Source of the DNA: Rotaria sordida
Taxonomy: Eukaryota; Rotifera; Eurotatoria; Philodinida; Philodinidae
NCBI GenBank assembly: GCA_905250125.1
Contig: CAJNOL010000780.1
Location: 1 to 64,000 of the forward strand
Length of the DNA: 64,000 nucleotides
Direction of reading: 5' to 3'
The first letter of the stretch is position 1; each line of letters begins with the position of its first letter. Of the stretch, positions 1 through 8,764 are shown in pieces. The translations under genes were made by a program, and so were the position numbers. The notes beneath the pieces are model-generated. The model did not search any database and had not been told where the DNA came from. It saw only the letters and a list, made by a program, of their open reading frames with translations.

Positions 1-1
1 T

Positions 2-955
2 TCAAAGCCGATCAAAAGAGGATACAAAGTGTGGTGTTTAGCAGATTCTTTGACAGGATATCTTTATAATTTCGATATTTATACTGGTAAACAAGAAAAT
101 AGACAAGGAACACTGGGTGAAGATGTTGTTTTTCAGCTTATTAGCAAGATCAATTTAGTGAATCATCAGCTATTTTTCGATAATTTTTTCACATCCATTC
201 GGCTGCTCTTAGAACTAAAGCAGAAAAAAATTGAAGGAACTGGAACACTAAGAACTAATAGAAAGTTATTTCCTACAGAACTTTTACAAAACGACAGATT
301 AAAAAGAGGTGAATATAAATATTGCTCTTCTGGACAAATATCGGTTGTGAAATGGCAGGACAAGAAACCTGTGTTTGTTGCAAGTAATTCCTTTGATCCA
401 AGAAAAACGGAAATGGTTAATAGAAGAGGAAAAGATGGTTCAAAACAACCTGTTATTTGTCCCCAAATGATATCTAAATACAATCAGTTAATGGGTGGAG
501 TAGATTCGTTTGATCAACGCATCTCTTGTTATTCAATTGACAGAAAATGTACGCGAAATTGGTTTCGCATATTTATTTATTTTCTCCAAGCCAGTCTTTC
601 GAATTCATTCATCTGTTACAATGATCTGAATCAACAACACATGACTTATGTTGAATTCCTCTCTTCTCTCTCATTGTCATTGGTTGGTGATACAAGTTCA
701 CGGAAAAGAAGAGGCAGACCTGCTCACTATTCTGCTCAAAAACGAAGACGAATTCAGTTGACACCCGGGAATACATGTTTATCAACTCCATTATTAGCCC
801 ATATGCCTGTTGCTGGACCCAAAGGAAGATGCGGATATTGCAGCACGAAAGCTCGTCCAGTGTTTAGTAACATAAAATGCAATTTTTGTGGTATTTCTTT
901 TTGTGTAAAACAACATAAAAATTGTTTTTTGTTATTTCATGAAAACATTCTATAG
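2..955 (+). CDS. piggyBac-family transposase, C-terminal part (5' end outside window)
   Basis: The frame is open from the window edge with no start codon, so the N-terminal part lies outside. The protein is a DDD transposase of the piggyBac family (DDE_Tnp_1_7), which cuts and pastes its element at TTAA sites. The visible part begins with the family segment KPIKRGYKVWCLAD. The second catalytic aspartate lies in FFDNFFTS and the third in MGGVDSFDQ; the first must lie upstream. The C-terminus carries a cysteine/histidine finger (CGYC..CNFCGISFCVKQHKNC) typical of the family, followed by a normal stop. The visible 318 codons have no internal stop, so the copy may be young or a domesticated PGBD-like gene. 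A probable transposon end follows about 270 bp downstream. The family call is secure; activity cannot be judged. Confidence 0.95.
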   Translation, partial: SKPIKRGYKVWCLADSLTGYLYNFDIYTGKQENRQGTLGEDVVFQLISKINLVNHQLFFDNFFTSIRLLLELKQKKIEGTGTLRTNRKLFPTELLQNDRLKRGEYKYCSSGQISVVKWQDKKPVFVASNSFDPRKTEMVNRRGKDGSKQPVICPQMISKYNQLMGGVDSFDQRISCYSIDRKCTRNWFRIFIYFLQASLSNSFICYNDLNQQHMTYVEFLSSLSLSLVGDTSSRKRRGRPAHYSAQKRRRIQLTPGNTCLSTPLLAHMPVAGPKGRCGYCSTKARPVFSNIKCNFCGISFCVKQHKNCFLLFHENIL

Positions 956-1213
956 GTTTTACAACTAATAAAAGTCAGCGGTTAAAATTTTCGTTCAAGT
1001 AGAATAAGGTTCAATATAACTTACATTCCATAAATCACATGCGAGAACACATGAGTTACTTTTTACATATGTCCCTATTAGTGGTGAACTGAGGATTTTG
1101 GAAAAGGCGAGATCGATCGCTTCATCGTCTACCTCTCAATTCATCGCTGGTCCCTATCTCTAAAAACAGCGAATATAATAATGTACTGAGTTTCAATGCA
1201 GGAAAAAAAAATT

Positions 1214-1231
1214 ATGTAACGAAAGGGTTAA
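1214..1231 (+). mobile_element. Probable right end of the piggyBac element plus TTAA target site
   Basis: TTAA at 1228-1231 directly follows the inward-reading end TAACGAAAGGG. piggyBac elements end in CCCT.../...AGGG abutting a TTAA target duplication, so this is a good candidate for the right terminus of the element that encodes the upstream transposase. The 956-1213 stretch between stop and end would then be the 3' UTR and subterminal DNA. The matching left end lies outside the window, so the pairing of the inverted repeats cannot be checked here. Confidence 0.5.
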
Positions 1232-1293
1232 ACGTAAATATAGATCTCAATCAAAGAGGAAGTTAGCTCTCACCAATTTCTACAATATATCTA

Positions 1294-2837
1294 AAGCCAT
1301 CGACACATTAGAAGACCCCCCTATATTAGAAGACCTCCCCATAATAGAAGACCCCCCTTGAATAAATGACGCAAAAGACATATTAGAAGACCCTCCTCCC
1401 CTCTTAAAAAATCGATATTTTGAAACAGTTTCTGGAGTTTATTGACTTGTTTAGTATTTAAGCCTAGAATGATATCGAAATTCAGTACGAACAATATCTT
1501 GCTTCCTCCCTCATAACCAAGTGTCAGGCTCGAATGAGTAAAATCCTGAGAAGCAACTAATAGGAAACAACTGTCTATTAAAGATTGCGTTTCTTTGTAA
1601 AAATATACCATGGAGTCATTTTAGTACTCCTTTGCAGCTTACGTTGAATACATTCTTCAGGCTCTATACACGAAAACACGCTTCCATAGTCATAGGATCT
1701 AATGAACGCAGTGCCCGTTCGTGCATGTAACACGTGAAGGGATCTTTGTACAATAGTAACAGATTAGGTAAAGTGCCGCTTTGTATTAATTCAAAGGTCT
1801 CTTTATCTTTGACTTTCTTCTAGAAAATCAGAAACGTTTTCACCACAAAACAGTCTTTCATAATTGAAGAAAACATAACTTCATGCACAGTCCACACAAA
1901 AAATTCTGGGACACTCAAGAATGGTTCTTCAAAATTTTATATTTCATTTGAAACAAACTTTATATATATTTTAAGTATAGTTACTGGTTACAGTTTCATA
2001 TAATATTAAAACTAGAAGTTTTGCGTCTGTAGAGTAAAGTACGAAAGTTTAACCAGTAACTATACTTAAAATATATATATAAAGTTTATTTCAAATGAAA
2101 GATGAAATTTCGGAGAGCCATTCTTGAATGTCCCAGAGTTTTTTGCGTAGACTGTATAAACGTCGAGATTTGATATGTGAGTACTTTTTTGAGTTTCAGA
2201 ATGCATTTCTTTTTTCAATAAGATACAATGGCATTTTTTGAAACAGGCGCAAAACAAAAACAGTGTGTGTATTCAACTGCTGATTTTCTATAGATGGTTT
2301 CTTCACAAGACAATCGTGTTCATTGAAGTTAGCTTAAGATTAATAACTTTACTAGTAGCAGAATTCACTATGAATATATTCCATCTATACTAATCACATC
2401 TCCACATAAGCAACTGAATAAAATGAGTTTGATAAAAAACATTAATTTTCTTTTTTTACATTTATTTAGTTATTGAGAAGGTAAAAGGTTGCCAGTGATA
2501 GGTGTTAGCCTAGAGAAAAAAGAACGATGTGGGATATCGTACCAAGATGCTAGGCTACATTGACTGTATTGTTCTAAGAACACTTCTTACCAACAATGGT
2601 CTCCCTTTTTTCACAGGATGATATCTGTTTCTTTCTTATTCTACACATGTGAAATAAGTGAAGCAAACTCATTTACCAACGATATATTGGACAAAAATCA
2701 AGTGAAGCTAAGATTTGTAGGTGGGATTGCCAAAAAAAGATGACTTTTTTAAGGGACATAATAGAAGACCCCCCTTTTAACTTATGAACGATAAGACAGA
2801 ATAGAAGACTCCGGGTCTTCTAATGTGTCGATGGCTT
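1294..2837. mobile_element. 1.54-kb non-autonomous TIR element with internal foldback
   Basis: Perfect inverted repeats of 27 bp lie at 1292-1318 and 2813-2839. The outermost two bases are TA on both sides, consistent with a TA target duplication as in Tc1/mariner-type elements, leaving 25-bp TIRs at 1294 and 2837. Just inside the TIRs a motif resembling TATTAGAAGACCCCCC recurs: four direct copies in 1307-1398, two in 2758-2812, and one inverted copy formed by the right TIR. The centre holds a long imperfect hairpin (separate entry). No transposase ORF is visible; the 96-codon minus-strand ORF at 1321-1611 looks like chance. The TIRs are seen directly; superfamily assignment is inference. Confidence 0.75.
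1888..2154. repeat. Long imperfect inverted repeat inside the TIR element
   Basis: The left arm 1888-1989 and right arm 2051-2154 are reverse complements with scattered mismatches (shared blocks include TTTAAGTATAGTTACTGGTT and CTGGGACA.TCAAGAATGG). The spacer is about 60 bp. Weaker complementarity continues outward (TAGAAAATCAG near 1821 against its complement near 2281), suggesting the whole element was once a larger palindrome. Confidence 0.8.
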
Positions 2838-2839
2838 TA

Positions 2840-3852
2840 CTTAATCTATAACCCTTTCCATTTCTAAAACTTATCGTGCGTCATGATTATAAAATGATAC
2901 GATCAAAAGAAATCTTTATTTACACAACTTTGTCAAATCATAGTACAGTATTAGCAAGTTTTCAATCTAATTAAATACATCATATAATATCAGATGACAA
3001 GTAACTTTTAATTTAATCTTTGGACAAAATTCCAAAATATTTTATTCAACTGAAAGCAACAAAACAACACTCAAAACCTGGAAAACATAATTTCTTTATC
3101 AGATTTAAATAATTTGAAACATGCTTTAATTGACAATTCTTCTAATCTGTATCTCAAAAAATTCTAAAGATCCAAAAAAAAAATCATTCAATTTCGTTGA
3201 AGAGTATTTAAATTAAAATATATATTGTATATTGAATTTTACTATTTGTTTCTAATTTCTGCATCATATAAAATAACATAATTCTTAAAAAATAAGGCAT
3301 TCTTATTAGAATTGAACACCATTTATTTCGTATCATTAACAGGTATGATAACTAATAATTCTTCTTTCAGTTTACAAACGTGTTCGCATGAGTTTTAACA
3401 TCTAGAAAATTGTCGAATATATAGATATTTGAATATCTATTTGACGAACATAAAAGAGAAGTTTAGGTACATATTTATTTTTCATAAGAAAAGAACGAAA
3501 AATTGAAAAATTATTTTTTTGAAGAATTCTAAATCCAGCAAACCGAAATGTCAAGCGTCTATTCAAAAGATAAGTGATATCTACTTGTCGAGCTATTTTA
3601 TCATTCCTATGAAATATCATTATTTACTGTAATGCAAAAGAATTTGAAAAACCAAATCGTTCATTATCCGTTCAAAACCTAAGAAGAAATAAAACAGTTT
3701 TGTCAAATAGTTTGGAATGTTGAACATTCACATAATTTATTAACTTAATTATCAAACACGAAATTTTGATGTTATCAATCGTTGATCATAAACATAAGAT
3801 AAATAGATTTGCTCTTCAATGATTCATAATTAATATTAGCTATCCAATGAAT
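2840..3852. other. AT-rich intergenic stretch
   Basis: About 1 kb of AT-rich sequence with only short ORFs and no recognisable domain, repeat or RNA gene. A 72-codon minus-strand ORF at 3402-3620 has no supporting feature. Confidence 0.5.
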
Positions 3853-4182
3853 TTATATGTTGAAAAATATTTTATCACATAAATCATCTAATGAACATAC
3901 ATAATCAATTGAACTAACGATAGGATCATTATATTTAGACAATAGAAACCATATCTGAATACCTAAGTATTTAACAGTACGATTTATATTCTCACCAAAT
4001 TTTGTTGTTATATATGCATCTATTTCATCATAATCAATTAATATTGTTATGTGACATAAACTGTTTTTTGCAGTTGGATCCGTTGTTTTATTTGCAAGTT
4101 TTTCTAATGTAGATGATTTGTTAATTGAAATAAGTTCACTTTGTGAAATTTCAAATACATCATATACTAATATTCGTTTCAC
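3853..4182 (-). CDS. Unrecognised ORF fragment, no ATG
   Basis: This is 109 open codons on the minus strand ending in a stop, with coding-like composition (for example YLGIQIWFLLSKYNDPIV) and a C-terminal DYVCSLDDLCDKIF segment. I do not recognise a family. The frame has no ATG: it opens on a GTG and stays open upstream across part of the tRNA-like sequence. It is therefore either an internal or last exon, a gene relic, or chance. No clear splice acceptor is seen. Confidence 0.25.
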   Translation of the reverse strand: MKRILVYDVFEISQSELISINKSSTLEKLANKTTDPTAKNSLCHITILIDYDEIDAYITTKFGENINRTVKYLGIQIWFLLSKYNDPIVSSIDYVCSLDDLCDKIFFNI

Positions 4183-4222
4183 GACGAAGATAAGGAAAGA
4201 ACTATCATATTGAATGACACGT

Positions 4223-4294
4223 GACCGAGTAGCTCAGTTAAATAGAGAAACGATTCGAAATAGCGATCATGTGCGTTCTATCCTAATCTCGGTC
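4223..4294 (+). pseudogene. Degenerate tRNA-like sequence (tRNA relic)
   Basis: The stretch is exactly 72 nt and closed by a perfect 7-bp acceptor stem, GACCGAG with CTCGGTC. After TA comes a D-arm GCTC-AGTTAAATA-GAGA (three of four pairs), matching an A-box core TAGCTCAG. A T-loop-like TTCTATC occupies the right place. The anticodon stem and T stem have mismatches (two of five each) and position 33 would be C rather than T; the triplet in the anticodon position is GAA (Phe). This fits a decayed tRNA gene or tRNA-derived repeat rather than a working tRNA. Confidence 0.4.
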
Positions 4295-4362
4295 ACAAGT
4301 GTCTATCATTAAAAAAATCACTTATAATCTTGTTTCTGTCCTAGATAATAATCCATCACGTA

Positions 4363-4572
4363 ATGTTTAGCCTGTTGTTCGTTTATGTCGTTGGTTTTGT
4401 CATGTTCTTCTGTGGTTTCGTCGTCGGGCGGTGTTATCATTCATTAACCACATACATTACTGATATAATAATGAATATACAACAACACCGTCCACCACCT
4501 CAACAACAACAATCACAAGCTCCACCACCACACCAAATCAGACGTCGTCGAGGGGAAGGAGACGGACGTTAA
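4363..4572 (+). CDS. Small single-pass membrane protein, hypothetical
   Basis: The 69-residue ORF starts at an ATG 18 nt after a strong acceptor-like tract (TTTCTGTCCTAG). Residues 1-22 are a hydrophobic segment (FSLLFVYVVGFVMFFCGFVV). A short polar part and a proline/glutamine-rich stretch (residues about 43-56) follow, then a basic tail RRRRGEGDGR. AATAAA-like signals follow in 4592-4630. I recognise no family. The arrangement is consistent with a small type III-like membrane protein, but a chance ORF remains possible. Confidence 0.4.
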   Translation: MFSLLFVYVVGFVMFFCGFVVGRCYHSLTTYITDIIMNIQQHRPPPQQQQSQAPPPHQIRRRRGEGDGR

Positions 4573-4729
4573 AAAAAAAGAAAAATAACGAAATAAATAA
4601 ATTATAAAATAAACTAGAATAAAATATGTTATTATTTTTTTATTTATTTATTTTACCGAAAAAAAGATGATGTAAGACCTAAACATTGTATAAATGACTC
4701 ACTTTGTTTGTTTATGTTTATTTCTTCTT

Positions 4730-6240
4730 TTGTCAGTTTCAGAAAATATCATCATCAGTTCTTTATTATCAATTAAATTCATCTGACTATCAACATTTAT
4801 TTTCATCTCAATTGAACTATCTGTTTTCATTATTTAATGAATATCATTATACTATTCGAATTGTTGGCGAAACTATTCGAGATATTTTACTAGGTGTTCC
4901 ACCATATGATTATTGATTTAGCAACAACAGCAACAACAAATGATATATTAAAACTTATTCAAGGTGATTCAAATATTGAACTTGTTTACACACGCACTGA
5001 ACATTCTGGAACATTAATACTTGTTGTTGGTACAATTGTACGAGTAAGTTAAATAACTTATTAGAGATACAGATTTTGATTTTATTTTGTTATAACGAAA
5101 AAAAAAAAGAAAAGATTTCAAGTAACAACTTTAAAACGATCAATTATTCGTCATGGTAAAGACATATCTGTTGAGTTTACTAATAATTGAAATATTGATG
5201 ACAAATAGTTTATCCATGGATGAACATGAAATTAATGATTCAAGAATGAATCGAATTCGTTTTAATGGAGATATTATTTCCGATTACAAGAAAATCCTAT
5301 TGGAATTTTATTTTATTTTAGGTTAGATTAACATATTTTGATAGAACAAAATAAGTCTTTTTTTTTCTTTAGTTGCAGCTATTTTGGCCTTCTGTCATCT
5401 GATCCATATGCACATGAACCTAATGTACTATGGCATTAAATGGTACGAAAAAAAATTGCTATTGTTTTTTTTTTTCTTGATTTAATGAATATTGAAATTA
5501 TAATCATAGATGTTCCAGATGAAAAAATTTGGATTGAATTAGAACTCATACTTCGTAGTCATTTTGCTGGACATATAATAACAACAGTTCTTGAGCGGCA
5601 ATTAGCCTCGAATTTGGGTGCGCGAAAGTCCTTTTTTTCTAATTTATTCTAATCTTTTATTTTTATCTATTTTTTTTGTTTGAAAAGGTTTACCTGAATC
5701 ATCTATAGAAATGTTTGAATTAGATAATCGATGGTTAAGATGTATGAAATATCAACCAGAATCCATGATATTATTTACTGCAATTTTTAATGATCAAAAA
5801 GGCGTAAATAGAAAAAGAAGAAAAAAAACAATCGAAAAAATAATTTATTTTCATTTAGTTTGATACATTCTATACACATGTGAAATGTTCAACACGTTAT
5901 AAAAATCTTAGTCAATTCTTACTTGATTATCGTTATTTAATTTCATCGATAAATAAAAATGAATTACTTCATTTCTATAAAGAATTTATTATCAATAGTC
6001 ATCAAACTCAATAAGCTATTCGACATCAATATATAATTGAATTATTTAAATATCAAGGTTATATTTATCTTATTGGTGAGATGAAACAATGGTCTATGCT
6101 AAAACTTCCTATAGATGCATGAGATCTTCAACAAAATGGTTTAATGTCTGTTATAGGTTTTTCACATTTTCTATGACATTTGAAAGAACAAATGGAAATT
6201 AAATCAATTTAAGATGACAAAACAAGAACTTATCGAATAT
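4730..6240 (+). pseudogene. TRNT1: CCA tRNA nucleotidyltransferase (TRNT1) pseudogene, introns retained
   Basis: Collinear similarity to the eukaryotic CCA-adding enzyme runs through the whole region: LNYLFSLFNEYHYTIRIVG near the N-terminus, the DLATTATT catalytic-loop region, FQVTTLKR, the NRIRFNGD region, DEKIWIELELIL, and near the end IIELFKYQGYIYLIGEMKQW and TKQELIEYG. The gene is broken. The GG of the nucleotidyltransferase GGxxRD motif reads GE. A 1-nt insertion near 4912 shifts frame before the catalytic DxD. Frame shifts again near 5280. In-frame stops occur at 5188-5190, 5206-5208, 6012-6014, 6120-6122 and 6174-6176. GT-AG introns are still present (for example about 5044-5116), so the copy arose by DNA duplication, not reverse transcription. 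A working copy must exist elsewhere, since CCA addition is essential. Confidence 0.9.
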
Positions 6241-7445
6241 GGATTTTAATCAAGATTATTTTACACATTATGAAAAACAAAATTTTTTGTTTTGTTTATC
6301 TCCTTAGAAATTTATTTTTTTCTTTGTCGTATTTGAATTCCTTTTACTTTTGTTTCTGAGAAAAAAAATGAGAATAAACTTTCTTGTGATGAATTCATCG
6401 TAGATTAAAGATTAAATTTTTGAAAAATTAACACAGTCGCTTTTCTAACTGAGATCTATAAGTTCATTAAATAAATATTCCAAATAACAACTCATTGACG
6501 AGAAGGAAATATTAACCTGTCTATTGATGACATTCGATGCATGTTTTTTTTTTCATATTTATGAAAATCAAAAACACTGAGATTAGTCTTTACTGATTTT
6601 ACGTTTACCTATCCATTTTTGACAAAATCAGAATGATATCTATACAACAAGGACTATGCAGATGAAATGACTATAACAGGATTTTCTGAAAATTTAATTA
6701 TCAATCAAAAATATATATGATGACATGAGAATAAAACAAGAACCATTTTGGTAAACTTTCATTTTGATTGAATCATTTCATGTCAATCAGTAATTTAACC
6801 TTGTTGTACTGTTTTAGTACCTTTAATTACGAGCTAACTTTGTTCATGACTAAATGCATTTACATTCACTAGAAAAATGTCAAATCGATCTTTATTCTTT
6901 TAAATAAATTATTCATCGTTCATATTTCTTTTTTTTTAAATAATAAGTACACTCACTTAAGTAGCATGACTTTTACATATTTAAATCACGTTTGTTAAAT
7001 TATATCCTATTAATAGAAACATCTTTACTTTCTTGATTTCATTCTATCTGCTGGATTATCTTAATGCAATATTTCTATTCTTCAAATGGCTAACTAAAGC
7101 AAAACATGATCACAATAATCCTAACAATATATAATGCAACAACTTGAACTATATTTTAAATGATAATTATGAACTAAGGAACTATAATATATGAATTGTT
7201 TTTATAAGACTTAGAGCTCACTACGCAAAACATAATACACTTAATTTTAAAACACAAAACAAACAAGCTTTGTTCGAGATTCCTTATTGACATTTTTGTT
7301 TAGATAACTCAATTAGCATGTGCACACAACTTCAATTTTTTTTCTAAAATTCCTAGTAAACATTTTCACGTTGCTCATTGATAAAAATCTTGATATGAGA
7401 AAAGTAAGAGAAAAATCGGTTGAATTTTTTAACAAGATTATATAA
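6241..7445. other. AT-rich intergenic stretch
   Basis: About 1.2 kb with poly-A/T runs and no ORF, repeat or RNA gene that I can support. Confidence 0.5.
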
Positions 7446-7973
7446 ATAAAAGCGATATCATACATATATCTTATCATTATTCATGACAAGACAAAAACAA
7501 CCATCATATCAAGCAGTTTATTACCAATCGTTCAAACTCATGTTAATCATTTTGGATTCTCTTTTATATTTATTTTGGATATACTATGTAATAGTGACAT
7601 TATAATACTTTTTTGGAAACATCGTCAAAAATCCTCCATAGTGTATCTATTTTGGACATCGATTATAAATAATCATTATCTTCTATTCGCTATTCCACCA
7701 ATATTCTATAGTATTAGTTATGATGATTTAAGTTCTCGTTCTCTCATTTATTGTAAATTACGTTATTATATAGTAAATACATTAGGCCAATCAGCGAGAT
7801 ATTTTATTATTTTAGCATGTATTGATCGTTTTGTTTTAATTACAAGTAATGACCGTTTTCATATTCTTCTTCAACTAACAGATGTTTTAGCCAACGCGAT
7901 GTACATTAAAATATACACATTTATTAGAACTTTTCGAAAGCTATTTAATAGAAGTTTAGTTTTTTTGTTTTAA
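7446..7973 (+). pseudogene. Rhodopsin-like GPCR fragment (TM1-TM3), probably a relic
   Basis: An open frame without any ATG reads through a TM1-like segment (HVNHFGFSFIFILDILCNSD), a TM2-like segment, and a TM3 region with a conserved cysteine (YCKLRYYIVNTLGQSARYFI) followed by LACIDRF at the DRY position. This layout resembles the large lineage-specific receptor families of rotifers (from memory, not checked). After about residue 120 the resemblance stops and the frame ends; TM4-TM7 are absent. With no start codon and no remaining helices, it is best read as a truncated pseudogene. Confidence 0.6.
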
Positions 7974-8764
7974 CTGAATATTCGTCTCCATGAAAACAAT
8001 ACATAATTAAAAAACTTCTTTCTGTTGTTTTGAACCTTGATTAATAGGATTTCGTAGAGATTGAAATATTGCATCGCTAGATACGAAACTTAGAATCGTC
8101 TATCAAAGAAAATTATCATTAAATTCTGAATATAATTGTTGATTTGTTGAAAGTCATGGATGAGTTTGAGACTGAAAATTATGTGTCAATTTTCCAGCTA
8201 AACTAATCGAAATCGATTGAAGATGTGCGAAGTTTTATATAAGTGTTAAAAGAATTGGTTGAAAATCAACATCATTCATATTCATACACAATGACAAATG
8301 CTCAATATTTGAGAAAAACTCAATAAATTGATCAACAATTGATAATGTTAAACGACTATATGAAAATGTTAATTTTTTAATCATTTATAAAAGATTACGA
8401 TATGATCCGGAAAACTAATAGAAAGTACTGAATCAGAAAAAGAAAGAAAGAATGATAAAAATAAACTTTCTTTTTATTTTTTCAAAAAAACAAAAGATAC
8501 TGTTAACAAAAAAAGAAAATCAGCAATGTAAATATAACTATGTCACACTTTAATCATGTTCACAAGAAAAGAAAATAATAAACAACTAAATCTATAAGAG
8601 TATCTTTTTTTTTTCTTTGTTCATGTATAATTCGATTCATAAGTCCGTACCATAAAAAGAAAAAGAAAAACAAACAAAAGTCTTTCAAGGAATATATACA
8701 CACACATAGATTAACCAAAAACAAAAAAAAAATATCACACACAAAATATAAAAAATAGACTAAA
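7974..8764. other. Intergenic, including DEK 3' flank
   Basis: Low-complexity A/T tracts. A minus-strand AATAAA (8473-8478 on plus coordinates) about 290 nt past the DEK stop could be its poly(A) signal. No gene is supported; the 60-codon minus-strand ORF at 8560-8742 is low-complexity sequence. Confidence 0.45.

Noticed and set aside
4704..4916. Reading 4704-4916 as an independent small protein
   Set aside because: It is the 5' exon of the TRNT1 pseudogene plus upstream intron; it ends where a 1-nt insertion breaks the frame.
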